Source: Miscanthus floridulus (Eukaryota > Streptophyta > Magnoliopsida > Poales > Poaceae). From it: a stretch of 64,000 nucleotides of DNA. The notes under the pieces are model-generated. The model was not told the origin of the DNA and did not search any database. It worked only from the letters and a program-made list of their open reading frames with translations. Shown here piece by piece: positions 47,897-57,799 of this stretch (the stretch's first letter is position 1; each line of letters starts with the position of its first letter). The DNA lies in NCBI RefSeq assembly GCF_019320115.1, contig NC_089595.1:109880158-109944157 (forward strand). The letters run 5' to 3'. A program made the position numbers and the translations under genes.

Positions 47897-49158
47897 GAAT
47901 CTGGCCTTGATGATGAATGAGGAAATGGCGAAGGATTGATTGGTGGCGATTTTGGAGGTATTAGGGTTGGCGAGAGGAAGAAGAAAGCTGCGGCTGCGAA
48001 TGGCAATGGGGTTCAGTAAAAAGTAACTTACCTATCCTATACTGTATTTAACCCAAGAGTTATGTTGTTTCATCTGCCTGAGATTCTCGGGAGACGTGCG
48101 CACGTGCCACAGATAGTTGTTTTCATAGCCTCGAGATCTATGCCAATATATGTGCCTCTTCGTTGCCAGTGTGGGAGGGCCCATGCTAACGCACCTACTG
48201 ACAGGTGCCACGCAACTGTTTGCCAGACAAGACAAAAAGGTAGTATGACGTGCTATATCCGTCTACTTTTTTGACCAGACGTGTCAGATTGGACTTGACA
48301 GAACAAGTAAATAAATAAATACATAAAATAATAGTACAAGTGGCATATGGTTTTTTGCCACACTTCTCATGCTCGGGGACTGTCGTGACTATCCCTGTGC
48401 TCGGGGACTGTCCAGACCACCATCGTGCTCGGGGACTACCTAGACCATCATCATGCTCGGGGACTGTCTAGACCACCATCATGCTCGGGGACTATTCCGA
48501 CCACTCTCGTGCTCGGGGGCTGCCCCGACCACTCTGCGAACATTGCTCGGAGACCGCTCTCCTCGGCTACATGTGATTTGTACTCACATATAGTTGAGAG
48601 GCATTTATTTTTTCTCACTTAGACCTTGCTACAAGGATGATACCATGCCTTCCAACAAGCTCGGGGACTACATCAGTACGATGCACCTGCCGGTGCATCT
48701 CGTCTCGCTTGTACGACGATAGGATTCTCAACTAAAGTGGGAATTCTTTTTAGACCCTAGCACCACGTGCCTGCGTCACCTACTACCAGGCTCAGGGACT
48801 AAGTGGGCACACTTCACCTTGCGGTGAATGTGCTTATTTTATCGACCCCTACGCTCTGACTGTCGGCCATAACTACTATTGTATAAGGGTCACTTACATT
48901 TCTTTTCAGAAATACAAGTGGGCACACTTGATCAGGAAAGGAATCTTTTTCTTTTTTCTTTAGAGCACCATGCATTCTTTGGACAACTAGAATCTTTGGC
49001 TATAATTGTGGTCTACTGCTCTCTGTTCTGACTAGAATACTAGCACATTTGCTTGGTCGATGTTTCAGCCAGTTGGAGATGACATGAAGACAGATTGCGT
49101 TAGTTGAAGAAGATCGAACAGCGTGTCGCAATATAATGCATGGTGCTTGGGGACTAGT
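47897..49158. other. Tat element 3' region between antisense gene and 3' LTR
   Basis: It probably holds the promoter of the antisense gene next to 47,900-48,050. Then comes the 28-bp array (own entry) and non-coding sequence with scattered GCTCGGGGACT-like motifs. The polypurine tract 'gcttggggactagt' at 49145-49158 abuts the 3' LTR. Confidence 0.6.
48370..48537 (+). repeat. 28-bp array of polypurine-tract-like motifs
   Basis: TGCTCGGGGACT or a close variant starts at 48370, 48398, 48426, 48454, 48482 and 48510, an exact 28-base period. The core resembles the element's own polypurine tract beside the 3' LTR (tgcttggggact). Isolated further copies lie at about 48,658 and 48,786. Confidence 0.95.
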
Positions 49159-49628
49159 TGTGGGGGTATTAACCCCTATACCCTTACAGCTAGGCTTGGG
49201 CCAGCCCGGACTAGGGGATCTAGCCCACTAGAAGACGACACACGGCTCGACCAATCTACTCGGAGTCCCGCACAAGGAATCAAGACAGACTTGGAGATCA
49301 AGCAAGATCCTGGTCGGTTAGAATAGGAATCCTTATCCGGTCACCTATGGCAATTGTAACTAGTTAGGATTAGTTTCCAGATCTAAAACCCTACCCTCCA
49401 GACTATATAAGGTGGGCAGGGGACCCCTCTAAAAACATCTCTCATTGACATATAGCAATATAATCAGACGCAGGACGTAGGTATTACGCCTTCACGGCGG
49501 CCGAACCTGGATAAAACCACGTGTCTGTCTTGTGTCACCATCTTGTTTGTAGCTTGCGCATCAGTCTACCGATAATCTACTACCTTGGACATACCCCTAG
49601 GTAGACTGTCGACCATATTTCGTCGACA
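49159..49628 (+). repeat. Tat element 3' LTR
   Basis: A 470-bp partner of 36877-37347, ending CGTCGACA before the second GTCAA duplication. Confidence 0.9.
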
Positions 49629-49633
49629 GTCAA

Positions 49634-51300
49634 CTAGATGAGCACGGTAGCGAGGTACTGATCAAAGATGGAGTCCTCAGGATTAGGGACCGGGAGCAGT
49701 GACTTCTTGCCAAGGTGAAGAGGTCCCTAAACATGTTGTTCCTGCTCGACCTAAAGGTAGAGCAGCCGATGTGCCTGGCTGCAAGGAACACCGAGGAACC
49801 ATGGCTATGGCATGCCCGGTTCGGACATCTCAGCTTCGACGCGCTTGGTCAGCTAGAGAATATGGTTCGAGGGCTACCCCACATCGAGCATGGAGGTGAG
49901 TTGTGTGATAGTTGCCTGACCAGAAAGCAGAGGAGCCTACCATTCCCAAAAGCGGCCAAGTATCACTCGGTGAACGCTCTCAAGCTCATCCACGGTGATC
50001 TCTATGGGCCAATTATGCCAGCCATAAACGGTGGTCGGCGGTACTTCCTCCTGCTCATGGATGATTGCAGTCGCTACATGTGGCTGCAACTCCTGGCGAG
50101 TAAGGATGAAGCGGTGAGGGCGATCAAGAAGTTCAAGATGCGTGCGGAGGCTAAGAGCAGCAAGAAGCTTCGCGTGTTGAGGACTGATCGCAGCGGTGAA
50201 TTCACTTTGGTGGAGTTTACTACGTACTGTGCGGATCAGGGTGTGGTGCGACACCACACTGCACTATACTCAACACAGCAGAATGGCATGGTGGAGCGAT
50301 GGAACCAGACGGTGGTTGGCATGGCTCAGTCCATGATGAAGGCCAAAGGCATGCCGACAAGGTTCTAGGGTGAGGCAATGACCACAGCGGTGTTCATCCT
50401 CAACTGCGCGCCCACCAAGGCCCTAACAGGCAAGATGCCATTCGAGGCTTGGCATGGGCGCAAGCCAAGCGTGTCCTTCCTCTAGACATTTGGTTGCATC
50501 GGCCATGTCAGGAAGACGAAGCCGATCCTCACCAAACTAGAGGACAGGAGCACACCAATAGTGTTCCTAGGCTACACAGAGGGTACCAAGGCGTACCGGC
50601 TCTATAACCCACGTGGAGACAAGGTGCTTGTCTCGCACGACGTCATGTTCGATGAGAAGGTGGCCTGGGACTAGAACAGTCCAAGCATGGGGGAAGCTAG
50701 CGGCTTCACTAGCACCTTCGTCGTCGAGCACTTGGTCATCCACGGTGGTGGAGACGCTGGGGAAGAGGTGCCGAGCACTCTAGGAGGGGTGCCGAGCACT
50801 CTAGCAATAGAGCCGAGCACTCCTAGAGAGATGCCAAGCACTCCAGGAGTGGAGCCAGGAGGTCCTGCAGTGGTGTTGACCACTCCAGGATGGGCGCCGA
50901 GCACTCCCATAGTGGAGCCAAGCAATCTTATAGTGGTGCCGACCACTATAAGACTGGTGCCGAGCACTCTGGGAGGGGTGCAGACCACTCCAGAAGTGGT
51001 GACAAACAGTCCAGGAGTAGTGCCGAGCACTGCATCTAGGTTGCCGAGCACTCCATGTGCTGTGCCAAGTACTCCGGCGGAACAGGGAACTCCATCGACG
51101 TCGATCGAGTTTGCCTCACCTCCAAGTGACATCACTGAGTTTGTGGATGTCTTCCACGAAGGTGAGGAGGTACGGTTCCATAGGCTGGATGACATCATCG
51201 ACGACATAGTGCCCTTAGGCCTGGCGGGTCATCTGCTCAATAACCAAGAGCTACTGCTCGTCAGTGCAGAGGAACCACCCATGTTCACGCTGGCCGAGCG
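49634..51300 (+). pseudogene. Copia integrase and linker (middle of the polyprotein)
   Basis: Once the Tat element is removed, the frame continues from 36876 without shift (IGQ|LDEHGSEV). Visible parts are the GAG_pre-integrase segment with HARFGHLSFDALG, the finger CDSCLTRKQ, integrase Asp motifs HGDLYGPI and RTDRSGEFT, and the Glu motif YSTQQNGMVERWNQT. Then comes the C-terminal GYTEGTKAYRLYNP region and a long heptad linker. In-frame stops are TGA 49700, TAG 50366, TAG 50483 and TAG 50672, at sites where Arg or Trp is usual. Integrase inserts element DNA into chromosomes. The frame runs to the solo LTR insertion at 51300 (LAER). Confidence 0.9.
50771..51085 (+). repeat. 21-bp minisatellite encoding fifteen 7-residue repeats
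   Basis: Fifteen consecutive units of 21 bases encode variants of P-S-T-P-G-V-V (PSTLGGV, PSTPREM, PTTIRLV, PSTPCAV and others). They lie in the Copia polyprotein between integrase and reverse transcriptase. Period and frame are kept exactly, so the array grew or shrank by whole units. Confidence 0.9.
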
Positions 51301-53214
51301 TGAAAGCTCTAGTTCGGTTTTGGTGAATTGATGAAACCCTAAGTGCTAACCTAGTTTATCAAGTGATCATGAGATAGATAGCACATTCCAAGTGATGAAG
51401 CAAATGAAGATTATGACATGATGATGGCGATGCCATGGTGATGATCAAGTGCTTGGACTTGAAAAGAAGAAAGAGAAAAACAAAAGGCTCAAGGCAAAGG
51501 TATAAATGGTATGAGCCATTTTGTTTTGGTGATCGAGACACTTAGTGAGTGTGATCACATTTAGGATCGATAGCCATACTATTAAGAGGGGTGAAACTCG
51601 TATCGAAATGCGATTATCAAAGTGCCACTAGATGCTCTAACTCATTGCATATGCATTTAGGATCTAGTGGAGTGCTAACACCCTTGAAAACATTTTATGA
51701 AAATATGCTAACACATGTGCACAAGGTGATACACTTGGTGGTTGCCACATTTGAGCAACGGTTAGAAACTTCACCAGCGGAGTGTTTGCCCATAGAGTGC
51801 AGACAGTCTAACAATGCCACCAGCGCTTTATACTGAAAAGACGGAGGTCACTATAAGTGATCGGACGCTGGTCTCGGTAGGACCGGAGCGTCCGATCAGT
51901 GGAAGCGTGATGACGCTGGCATCGGTCTTCGACCGGACGCTGACGAGGTGCATCCGGTCCTACTGATGTGACAGCGCACAGAGGAGACGTCGTGTGATCG
52001 GATGCTGGGTGAGTTCAGTCGAGCATGACCGGACGCGTCCAGTCGTGATTCTTCGCTTTTGAATGCTTACTGGAAACGATCGAACGCTGAGGTCCAGCGT
52101 CCGGTCACTTCGCAGCAGCGCGTCCGGTTATCACTTGACCATTGGGATTAGGCGCTCAGTATTTGAAGAGAGGGGACACGTGGCGTGCATAGCATGACCA
52201 GACGTTGGGGTCCTATGTCCGGTCGATATGACTAGAGCGTCTGGTCACCCCGTGTTGTGCCCAGTGAAGGGGTACAACGGCTCTATTTCGTGAAGGCTTC
52301 TATTTAAGCCACATGGTCTGCTCAAGCTCACTCTCTTGGCCATTTGCATTGACATAGCAACCTTGTGAGCTTAGCCAAAGTCCTCCCACTCATCTCCATC
52401 ATTGATTCATCATCTTTGTGAGATTGGGAGAGAATCCAAATGTATTGCTTGAGTGTTTGCATCTAGAGGCACTTGGTGTTCGTGTTTCGCTGTGGGATTC
52501 ACTTGTTACTCTTTGTGGTTGCCGCCACCTAGATGGCTTGGAGCAGCGAGGATCATCGAGCGGAGGGTGGTGATTGTCTCCGGCTCCTATCATGGTGATT
52601 GTGAGGGGTTCTTGACCTTTCCCCCGTGGAGAGCCAAAAGGTACTCTAGTGGATTGCTCGTGGCTTGTGTGATCCTCATCTTGTGTTGGTTGTGTGGCAC
52701 CCTATTGAGGGTTTGGCGTGTGATGCCAATTAGCACGTGAACATCCAAGTGAGTGAATCGCCACAATAAGGACTAGCTTGTCGGCAAGCAAGTGAACCTC
52801 GGTAAAAAATCATTGTGTTCATTATTTGATGCTGAGGTGATTGGTCTTTATTGGTATTCATTCTAGTGATTGATTGGTTCATTCCTTGACACGGCGGTAT
52901 AACCATCTTGCTCACTCTCTTTATATTACCGCAAACTAGTTGTCAAGCTCTTTAGTATAGCTAGTTGTGAGAGCTTGTTAGTTTAGTTTGTGTGGCTCTT
53001 TAGTTAGCCTTTGAGAGCACACTAACTTAGTGTAGTGATATAGTCATTGTGTAGATAGAAACTATATAAACTAGAATTGTGGTGGGTGGCTTGCATTTTT
53101 AGTAGGCTAGCGCAACACTTGCTTCGCCACATAATTGTATAACCGGTTTGTTAAGTGTTGTTGTAGAATATTTTTATAGGCTATTCACCCCCCTCTAGCC
53201 ATTAGGATCTTTCA
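51301..53214 (+). repeat. SIRE-like solo LTR (1,914 bp) nested in the Copia
   Basis: It begins TGAAAGCTCTAG and ends AGGATCTTTCA, and is flanked by GAGCG at 51296-51300 and 53215-53219. The 3' edge ('ctattcacccccctctagcc') and 5' edge ('ttcggttttggtgaattga') match SIRE-like LTRs in orientation plus. Degenerate CGTCCGGTC motifs fill 51,855-52,260. No internal region remains. It disrupts the Copia between linker and reverse transcriptase. Confidence 0.9.
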
Positions 53215-53219
53215 GAGCG

Positions 53220-54729
53220 TGATGGAAATTGGCGACGGGCGATGCTGGAGGAGATGAAGGCGATCGAGGAAAACGAGACTTGGGAGCTCGTCGATCCACC
53301 TCTAGGATGTCGTCCGATTGGCCTGAAGTGGGTGTACAAGGTCAAGCAGGACGAGCACGGCGCCATTGTCAAGCACAAGGCGCGCCTCATCACCTGAGGC
53401 TTTGTTCAGCGCGAGGGCATCGACTTCGAGGAAGTCTTTGCGCCAGTAGCATGCATGGAGTCTGTCTGTTTGCTACTAGCCTTGGCAGTAGTAAAGGACT
53501 GGCGCGTCCATCACCTGGACGTAAAATCAGCCTTCCTCAATGGTGAGCTGGCGAAGACAGTCTTCGTCAGGCAACCTTCGAGTTTCGCCATCAAGGGAGT
53601 GGAGCACAGGGTGCTCCAACTACGCAAGGCGCTCTACGGGCTGCGACAGGCCCCACGAGCGTGGAACGCCAAGCTTGATGCCACGTTGGGCGAGCTTGGG
53701 TTTCAGCGGTGCACAACCGAGCACGCGCTCTACACGCGACGACGGGGGAAGGAGGAGCTCTTCGGCGGCATGTATGTGGATGACTTGATCATCACCGGCG
53801 CGCGTGCGGAGGACATCGACAACTTCAAGCGTGAGATGGTAGCTCATTTTCGAATGAGCGACCTCGGGGCGCTCTTCCACTACCTCGGCATCGAGGTGAG
53901 ACAAGGGAAGGAGGCACTAACGCTAGGTCAGAGAGCGTACGCCTCTAAACTGTTGGAACGGAGCGGCATGGCTGAGTGCAAGCCATGCGTAACTCCGATG
54001 GAGGAGCGGCTGAAGCTGACAAAGGCTAGTACCACGGTGAAGGTGGATGCAACACTCTACCGAAGCATCGTCAGCGGTCTACGCTATCTAGTCCACACGA
54101 GGCCGGATATTGCGTTTGCCGTGGGCTACGTCAGTCGCTTCATGGAGGATCCTCGAGAGGATCACTGGGCTACGGTGAAACGGCCGCTGCGCTACGTCAA
54201 GGGGACGGTGGATCAAGGGATCGTCTTTCCCAAGACCGACGAAAGCAGGCTGCAGCTCACTGTGTTCAGCGATGTAGACATGGCGGGGGACATCGACGGA
54301 CGGCAGAGCACCTCAGGCGTGCTCGTCTTCCTTGGGTCAGCTCCAATCTCATGGTTGTTGCTGAAACAGAAGGTGGTGGCTATGTCTACATGCGAGATAG
54401 AGTACGTGGCAGCTGCCACAGCGGCGTGCCAAGTTGTGTGGCTGCGCCGGCTGCTGGGCGAGCTGACCGGTGCGGAAGCTCACCCACCAGCACTGATGGT
54501 GGACAACTAGCCCACCATCGCCCTCGCGAAGAATTCGGGTCTCCATGACCGGAGCAAGCACATCGACATGAAGTTTCACTTCCTCAGGGACTGTGTCGAT
54601 GCAGGGCAGATCATCATCGAGTTCGTCGAAACTGGTCGGCAACTCGCGAACGTCCTCACCAAGCCGCTCGGCCATCTTTGACTCACGGAGTTGAAGAAGA
54701 TGATCGGCATGGAGGGGGTTCAAGGGTAG
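53220..54729 (+). pseudogene. Copia reverse transcriptase and RNase H
   Basis: The frame resumes in register (AER|DGNWRRAM). The reverse transcriptase shows WELVDPPLGCRPIGLKWVYK, VHHLDVKSAFLNGEL, ALYGLRQAPRAWNAKLD and the catalytic MYVDDLIITG at about 53,770. RNase H shows DVDMAGDIDGRQSTSG (first Asp kept), STCEIEYVAA and SKHIDMKFHFLRD. Stops are TGA 53395 (probably from CGA), TAG 54508 (CAG) and TGA 54679 (probably CGA); the natural end is TAG 54727. I found no frameshift over the whole Copia reading frame. Confidence 0.9.
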
Positions 54730-54750
54730 CAGAAGGATTAGGGAAAGAAT

Positions 54751-55235
54751 TGTTAGATAATCTTCTGCATCTCTTGTGTGAATGCGTAGTAGGTGAAGGC
54801 GGCGCCGAAAAGAGCTCCCTGCTGCGCACTGTAGTAGCTACAGGGGCAGGCGCCGAACGGTTCACCTGTCGCACTGTAGCCACAGCAGTGGCAGGCGCTA
54901 GAGTCAACCCTGCTGTCGCATCTTGTCACTGTAGCAGTATGGCAGCTGTACTACGACTAGATGGATAGAGTTGTATAAATAGTTTAACACTACAACTCAG
55001 TAAAGAAAGAGTTCAGATTTGCCATCTCCTATACAGGGCTCCGGCCAACACTGGTGTCTCTGCTGTGTGTGTATGCTCTGTTCTCTCTCACTTCTTCTAT
55101 CTCTAGTCCTAGTGTGTGGTCGGACAACGTTTGTCGTGGTCGGCAAGACTGGTGAGTGAACGACTCACCTGAGCCATGGTTGGTAAGACTGACGAGTGGT
55201 CGACTCACCTGAGCTGAGGGTCCAGCGGGCTAACA
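54751..55235 (+). repeat. Copia 3' LTR
   Basis: It begins TGTTAGATAATC and ends GGGCTAACA. A purine-rich 'agaaggattagggaaagaat' directly upstream is the likely polypurine tract. Confidence 0.9.
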
Positions 55236-56759
55236 CATGCCATGGCAAGGCTTGGAGCAAACCACCTTTGTGTCAAGCCATATATCATGTCTACGAGCAC
55301 GTTGGAACAACTTTGAGCAGGGAGTAAAACTGAAGCCGGATGCTCTAGTGATGCGATCCCTAGTGATGCCCTTGCCCACAAGCATGTTCTTGGACCTCTT
55401 GTCCATGTTGTTATGCGAGTGATAAGAGCGCATGAAGTTGTTATCCTCGATCAAGCTAAGCCACTGCTTGCAGACAAGTTTGCATCGCATGGTACAGTCA
55501 GCTGGGAGTCAGAGCAAGATCTCCCTTGTCGCTTTAGCCAAGGAGCTGACAGGGCTCTCTCTTCATTTGTCTGATGCACTGGAACAAGGCTCTCTTGAAA
55601 TAGGGAGACGCTGGTAAGAGCAAGATTTTCAGCTTGGTAAGACGAAGGGGTCTCTCTGATCGCAGTGCCAGTTTCTACAGTCTGAGACACGGGATCATAG
55701 ACAATCATCTTGCGTTTGGATGTAGCAATGACTATCATCTTCGTGGACCCACAACTGCCAACAGAACCAATAACTCTAACAATCTCAGGCTCAATTACAT
55801 CATCTCTGCTAACATGCTGCAACAGATCAATGCGATGTTCCAATGACCAACCACCAGAGCCATAGTCATTCAGCTTCCATATCTCCAGCATGCCGACATG
55901 AAGAAGGTCCCGAACCATACACAAGTGGCCAGCAAGCTCCACCAAGTGCACACCTGACACCTCAAACGGCGACTGGACCCATGCAAAGATCTCATCTGTG
56001 ACAGCAAAGGATAGGATGGCAGCTCGTGGCCTTTCAACGACAAATGAGGGACGGATAAGCCAATGCAGAAACCCATTTGCAAATACTGGCAGCACTTTAT
56101 CATGTCTAGCATGGCTAATAGTTGCCTGAGCAGCCCTGCAGAATCTGAAGGGTACACCTGCAGCAGGCGGCTTCCAATCATCCCCATGATCACCGCCCAG
56201 CGTGTATATCTCACACTTAATATGCTGCTTATCACCATAATCCCCTAGGAATAACCTCACCGCCATGTACTTCTTCGTACGGGCATCAAACCCAAGTCCA
56301 GCGGTCACATACGCCGCATTGTGGCACGGGGGCAATCGGGTAACTGCCCTTGTGGATGCATTGAAAACATAGTGAGCTGGTGCAAAAGGACCGTAGAGAA
56401 GGGTGAGGCCACGGCACGGTGCAGGCGTCATGTGGATGAAGTCACCACCGCGTACACCATCAAGAGTGAACAGCAGGCCGTCATCGGGGCCTGATGACGA
56501 GCTCGAGTACACCGCAGTGGCGTCAAAACCAGTTGTTGGTGAAGTGAAGAACAGATTAGGTGTTGCTGACTCCGCTTCAGCTTTCGCCATGTGAAGGCGG
56601 CAAAATTCATCAGAAGAAAGCACTGCATTCCAGGACCGGCAGACGGGCCCGAAAGCGAAGAATGGATTTGACGGGCAGCCGTAGGAACACCTCTGTCATC
56701 ATCTCCTCCGGCAGGAAATGTGCACCGCCAGATGCTACAGCCCTTCTCTTATTCCCCAT
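55236..56759 (-). pseudogene. Double F-box gene, 5' part: F-box 1, FBA region, F-box 2
   Basis: ATG 56759 (MGNKRRAVASGG) leads into a good F-box, LPEEMMTEVFLRLPVKSILR. One extra C in a GGGCCC run at about 56,648 shifts the frame exactly within the motif; the next frame continues NAVLSSDEFCRLHMAKAEA and a long FBA-type region (APCRGLTLLYGPFAPAHYVF, LGFDARTKKYMAVRLFLGDY, WLIRPSFVVERPRAAILSFA, HLCMVRDLLHVGMLEIWKLN) to ESLVPVHQTNEE. With almost no gap, a second F-box follows one frame over (AKATREILL, then LPADCTMRCKLVCKQW), carrying TGA for an expected Arg codon. It runs to the Copia junction at 55236 (KPCHGM) and continues at 35057. The lesions are therefore a 1-bp insertion, a 1-bp frame change between the units, a nonsense codon and two transposon insertions. 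Confidence 0.8.
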
Positions 56760-57293
56760 CACCATGCATGTCACCCAAACTTGATCAACTATGAGATAAT
56801 CCGCACTGAAATAACACGAGATTGGTATCACGACAATCTAAGATACCATGTAATGCAAACAGATACTAAATATACTCTGAAAACTCTGAGTATGAGTGAA
56901 GAGAAAAACGCACCCCCTGAATTCTAATCTCGGCAGGCGTCCACGACGTGTTCGTTAAGGCGGGATGATTCGTAAATCGGTAATGCTATAGACCAGGCGT
57001 CCGGGCTTCCGGATGCACCGCCCCGCACTCGCGACTCGCACACCCGCTGCGCCAGCTGCCCCGCAGTCTCTCTGTCCCGCACTCCGCCCGTTCCCCCGCC
57101 GTCGCTCTCTCCCACACTCGCTCTCCGCGCCGCTCGTCGCCGCGCGAGCTCCCTCCGTCCCTTTGTCCCTCGCCCCTCCGCGACCTCCCTCCCTCCCTCC
57201 GCACGCGAGCTCACTGCGCGCCCGCTCGCCTGTGCTCCCTTCCTCCCTCCGTCCCTCGCGCCTCCGCGACCTCCATGCACCCCCACTCTCCCT
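56760..57293. promoter_or_regulatory. Probable promoter and 5' leader region of the F-box gene
   Basis: The minus-strand leader likely includes an intron: a TTTCAG acceptor lies just upstream of the start at about 56,807 and a possible GT donor near 56,910. Beyond it (57,010-57,290) the plus strand is CT-rich (ccctccctccctccg), common in plant leaders and core promoters. The long GC-rich ORFs here on both strands look like composition artefacts. Confidence 0.4.
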
Positions 57294-57350
57294 ATGACCC
57301 GGCTCCCGCACCCCACCGGAGACGAGGACGACGGTGGCGGCTCCAACGAG
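57294..57350 (+). CDS. Possible first exon of an unrecognised plus-strand gene
   Basis: ATG 57294 encodes MTRLPHPTGDEDDGGGSNE and stops at a consensus donor (GAG|GTACGT) at 57351, after a CT-rich leader. What follows looks like an intron (GATCTGGATCTGAG repeats, then the 103-bp array). No downstream exon lies within the window because the LTR element interrupts the region, so the gene is unverified. Confidence 0.3.
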
Positions 57351-57534
57351 GTACGTCACGGAGGGATCTGGATCTGAGGCATTGCCCCTCCTCATCTGGA
57401 TCTGGATCTGAGCTCTCCTCCCTCCTCTGGATCTGAGCTCTCCTCCTCCTCCTACTACTCCTTCTCTGGATCTGGATCTGAGGGACGCGGCGGTGGCTAG
57501 GGTTTCGGCGAGCTCTGTTGCAGCAGGCATGTTT
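57351..57534. repeat. GGATCTGGATCTGAG simple-repeat segment
   Basis: Repeated 'ctggatctggatctgag' and 'ctctcctcc' phrases; probably intronic. Confidence 0.6.
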
Positions 57535-57799
57535 TGCCGTTGCAACAAACAATATTTCTTTGTTGCATTAGACTTCTTTTTCCTGATGTTGCTTCTCGTA
57601 TTTGCATTTTTATTTCTGTTGTTGCAGGAGTGTTGTTTCGTTGTTGCAACAAGTAGTCTTTCTTTGTTGCATTAGTCTTTTTATTCTCATGTTACATCTC
57701 GCACTGCCCTTTTTGTTTCTGTTGTTGCAGTAGCTTTGGTTTGCTGTTGCAACAAGCAATTTTTCTTTGTTACATTAGTCTTTTTTCTAGATATCGCAT
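57535..57799 (+). repeat. ~103-bp tandem repeat interrupted by the LTR element
   Basis: The phrase GTTGCAACAA starts at 57539, 57643 and 57746 (spacings 104 and 103), each followed by 'tttctttgttgcattagtc' or close variants and 'gttgttgcag'. The third unit is cut at CGCAT by the LTR element, and the sequence after 63977 (cgcatctcgcattctgcttt) continues the same unit. Confidence 0.85.

Larger units (their letters stand above)
36877..49628 (+). mobile_element. Tat-lineage Gypsy LTR retrotransposon (12,752 bp) nested in the Copia
   Basis: LTRs of about 470 bp (TGTGGGGGTATT...CGTCGACA) lie at 36877-37347 and 49159-49628, flanked by GTCAA at 36872-36876 and 49629-49633. Pol order is protease, reverse transcriptase, RNase H, an extra archaeal-type RNase H, then integrase. 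The extra RNase H and a long 3' region with an antisense gene mark the Tat lineage (as in RIRE2/Grande/Retand, from memory). Every major ORF has stops, so the copy is not autonomous. The LTRs are similar, with differences mostly of the transition type. Confidence 0.9.
35062..55235 (+). mobile_element. Copia LTR retrotransposon, split by two later insertions
   Basis: LTRs at 35062-35541 and 54751-55235 flank a Copia-order polyprotein (gag, protease, integrase, reverse transcriptase, RNase H). The right flank is CATGC (55236-55240) and the left is CATG (35058-35061). This fits a CATGC duplication in which the last base and the first seven bases of the left LTR (TGTTAGA) were deleted. The bulk of 36877-49628 is a nested Gypsy element and 51301-53214 a nested solo LTR. 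Without these the Copia is about 5.5 kb, a normal size. The target is the coding sequence of the F-box gene. Confidence 0.9.

Noticed and set aside
48370..48540. Regular 28-bp repeats considered as a CRISPR-like array
   Set aside because: Eukaryotic context, diverged 'spacers' that are part of the repeat unit, and a clear match to the element's polypurine tract.
50671..51207. 178-codon minus-strand ORF opposite the Copia linker
   Set aside because: It is the antisense shadow of the 21-bp in-frame minisatellite.
56924..57552. Long minus-strand ORFs (140 and 197 codons) upstream of the F-box gene
   Set aside because: Low-complexity Gly/Arg/Glu text from a CT/GA-rich leader; no domain and no conserved start.
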